Source: Hyphomicrobiales bacterium | GTDB taxonomy: Bacteria; Pseudomonadota; Alphaproteobacteria; Rhizobiales; Methylopilaceae | NCBI GenBank assembly: GCA_022842205.1 | Contig: JALHQA010000004.1 | Span: 1-45,000 of the forward strand | Reading direction: 5' to 3' | Length of the DNA: 45,000 nucleotides | Part shown: piece by piece, positions 43,748 through 45,000 of the stretch | Layout: each line of letters starts with the position of its first letter | Position numbering within the stretch: the stretch's first letter is position 1 | Notes under the pieces: model-generated | The model's database searches: none | What the model was told of the DNA's origin: nothing | What the model saw: the letters and a program-made list of their open reading frames with translations, nothing else | Position numbers and translations under genes: made by a program

Positions 43748-45000
43748 TCAGCCGCCGCGGGCTACCGCCGCGGCCTGTGCCGAACTCGGCGGTTTCTCGA
43801 CGAAACCATTGATACGATCGCGCTCACGCATGAACTCGGCGAGCGCCGGGCCATCGAGTTCCTTGCCGCGCGGAACCTTCATGCTCATCGGATTCTGGAA
43901 GCGGCCGTTGACCAGAACTTCGTAGTGCAGATGGTTGCCGGTCGACAGTCCGGTCGATCCGACATAGCCGATCAACTGGCCCTGGCGGACGCGATCTCCT
44001 GGGCTGAGTCCGCGGGCAAAGCTGGACATGTGTCCGTACGCGGTTTCATAGCCGTTGGCGTGTTTGATCTTGACCTGATTGCCATATCCGCCGGCTCGTT
44101 TCGCCTGCAAGACGGTGCCATTGCCGGCGGAATAGATCGGCGTTCCGCGCGGCGCGGCGAAATCGACGCCGGTATGCATCTTCGAATAGCCGAGAATCGG
44201 ATGACGGCGCATGCCGAAGCCGGACCGCATCTGACCGGTTGCTATCGGTTTGCGCATCAGGAACTTGCGGGCCGAACGACCCTCTTCGTCATAGTAATCG
44301 ACGGTGCCGTCTTCGGGAGATTGATAGCGATAGTATTTACGAGTGATGCCGCCGGAGATCAGGGACGAGTAGAGAATCTCGGTCTGGCCATCGACCTGGC
44401 CGGCGTCGTCACTGGCGAAGAGAACTTCAAAGCCGTCATTCGCCGAGGCCTTACGCTGGAAATCGGCATCGTAGCTGAATACTTCGACGAGTTCGTTGAT
44501 GATCTCCTTCGGTACGCCCTTGGTGAGGGCCGTGCCGTAGAAGCTCTGGTAGAGGCTGAGTTCTCCGGGGCCGTCAGCCATCTGCACGTTTTCGAAGTTC
44601 TCGCCCTCGTTCTGGGCGATATCCTGCGAATCGGCGACGGAGACGTAATCGCCCATATCCGACAGTGCGACGATCGATTCCGTCGAACCGGATTCGACGG
44701 CAACGCGCAGCGGTTTCATCCGTCCGCCTTCCTGGGCGGTCAGAATACGAACGACCTGTCCGGCTTGCAGGGCCATGGTTCCGTAGCCAGACCGGGCGCC
44801 GAAGGCCGAGGCGATCGCCCGCGCGTCTTCGCGCGTGGCGCCCTGCCGCATAAGGACATCGTCGAGCTTGTCATTCTGACGCGCCGTTACGACGCGTTCG
44901 TCGTCACGGCCGCCACTGTCGTTGCGTGGGGGCTTCTTGCCGATGACCGTCATATTGGGCGCCGTGGGGCCGGTGAGGGATGCCATCGCGCTGGAAGAGC
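43748..45000 (-). CDS. M23 (LytM) family metallopeptidase, N-terminus cut by window edge
   Basis: A minus-strand gene running off the window end; at least 417 codons are visible. The C-terminal Zn-peptidase domain (from about HPILGYSKMHTGVDFAAPRG) carries the ligands H and D of HTGVDFA and the HLHYEV motif near the C-terminus, so it is catalytically competent on sequence. Upstream is a beta-rich substrate-blocking region (SVADSQDIAQNEGENFENV, YSSLISGGITRKYYRYQSPE) and, at the visible start, a low-complexity stretch. It hydrolyses peptidoglycan cross-links. An ATG at 44986 exists, but the frame stays open to the edge, and relatives carry an N-terminal membrane segment, so the true start is probably outside. 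Confidence 0.92.
   Translation of the reverse strand, partial: SSSAMASLTGPTAPNMTVIGKKPPRNDSGGRDDERVVTARQNDKLDDVLMRQGATREDARAIASAFGARSGYGTMALQAGQVVRILTAQEGGRMKPLRVAVESGSTESIVALSDMGDYVSVADSQDIAQNEGENFENVQMADGPGELSLYQSFYGTALTKGVPKEIINELVEVFSYDADFQRKASANDGFEVLFASDDAGQVDGQTEILYSSLISGGITRKYYRYQSPEDGTVDYYDEEGRSARKFLMRKPIATGQMRSGFGMRRHPILGYSKMHTGVDFAAPRGTPIYSAGNGTVLQAKRAGGYGNQVKIKHANGYETAYGHMSSFARGLSPGDRVRQGQLIGYVGSTGLSTGNHLHYEVLVNGRFQNPMSMKVPRGKELDGPALAEFMRERDRINGFVEKPPSSAQAAAVARGG

Overview
The window looks like core chromosome of a high-G+C alphaproteobacterium of the order Hyphomicrobiales (Rhizobiales), possibly near Xanthobacteraceae or Nitrobacteraceae. This is an inference from gene order and families: aroK-aroB next to xerD-accA; secA next to a parvulin, argJ and mutT; and comF-grxC-nitrilase-DUF1178, ubiG, lysC-ptsP-prfA-prmC-DUF4167 and clpB in sequence. 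The genus cannot be fixed from what I can see. I found 43 protein genes (two cut by the window edges), no rRNA, tRNA, CRISPR array, transposase or prophage. Genes are dense, and many start codons overlap the preceding stop in the ATGA or GTGA style, implying translationally coupled operons.

Layout. 1-4.0 kb: the end of a probable CoA-ligase gene, a DUF6494 protein, an orphan tripartite tricarboxylate transporter substrate-binding protein with a clear terminator, a Crp/Fnr regulator with an ordered array of GTAC motifs upstream, and an orphan ATP-grasp enzyme. 4.2-9.5 kb: an envelope group (DUF3772/MscS channel, CAP-domain lipoprotein, D,D-carboxypeptidase) running into a CobW-type GTPase. 9.6-13.1 kb: a fatty acyl-CoA synthetase, a DUF924 protein and a CelD-like GNAT protein. 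13.1-15.9 kb (minus strand): gamma-carbonic anhydrase, an unknown secreted protein, aroB and aroK. 16-19.5 kb: an unlisted 46-residue membrane peptide coupled to xerD, then accA and a YafK-type L,D-transpeptidase-fold lipoprotein.

19.5-23.2 kb (minus): a low-G+C glycosyltransferase-like gene hanging off the end of secA. 23.4-26.3 kb: parvulin isomerase, argJ, mutT and a lone Flp pilin. 26.3-30.9 kb: a BioC-like methyltransferase (minus), then an operon of two-TM K+ channel, comF, grxC, Nit2-like amidase, DUF1178 protein and an alpha/beta hydrolase. 30.9-38.3 kb: ubiG (minus) diverging from lysC, ptsP, prfA, prmC and DUF4167. 38.4-45 kb: an unknown membrane-anchored protein, a MOSC protein (minus), clpB, rnk (minus), a group III truncated haemoglobin and an M23 peptidase (minus, cut).

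Themes: peptidoglycan remodelling (D,D-carboxypeptidase, YafK-like enzyme, M23 peptidase), periplasmic and export functions (SecA, parvulin), translation termination (PrfA plus its methylase PrmC), amino-acid and aromatic biosynthesis (lysC, argJ, aroKB), and nitrogen-PTS signalling (PtsP). I saw no self-evident novel multi-gene system. The observations most worth following are the 46-residue peptide before xerD, the GTAC array before the Crp/Fnr gene, the nested inverted repeats between lysC and ptsP, the 334-bp structured leader before the DUF4167 gene, the compositionally odd glycosyltransferase after secA, and the orphan ATP-grasp enzyme.
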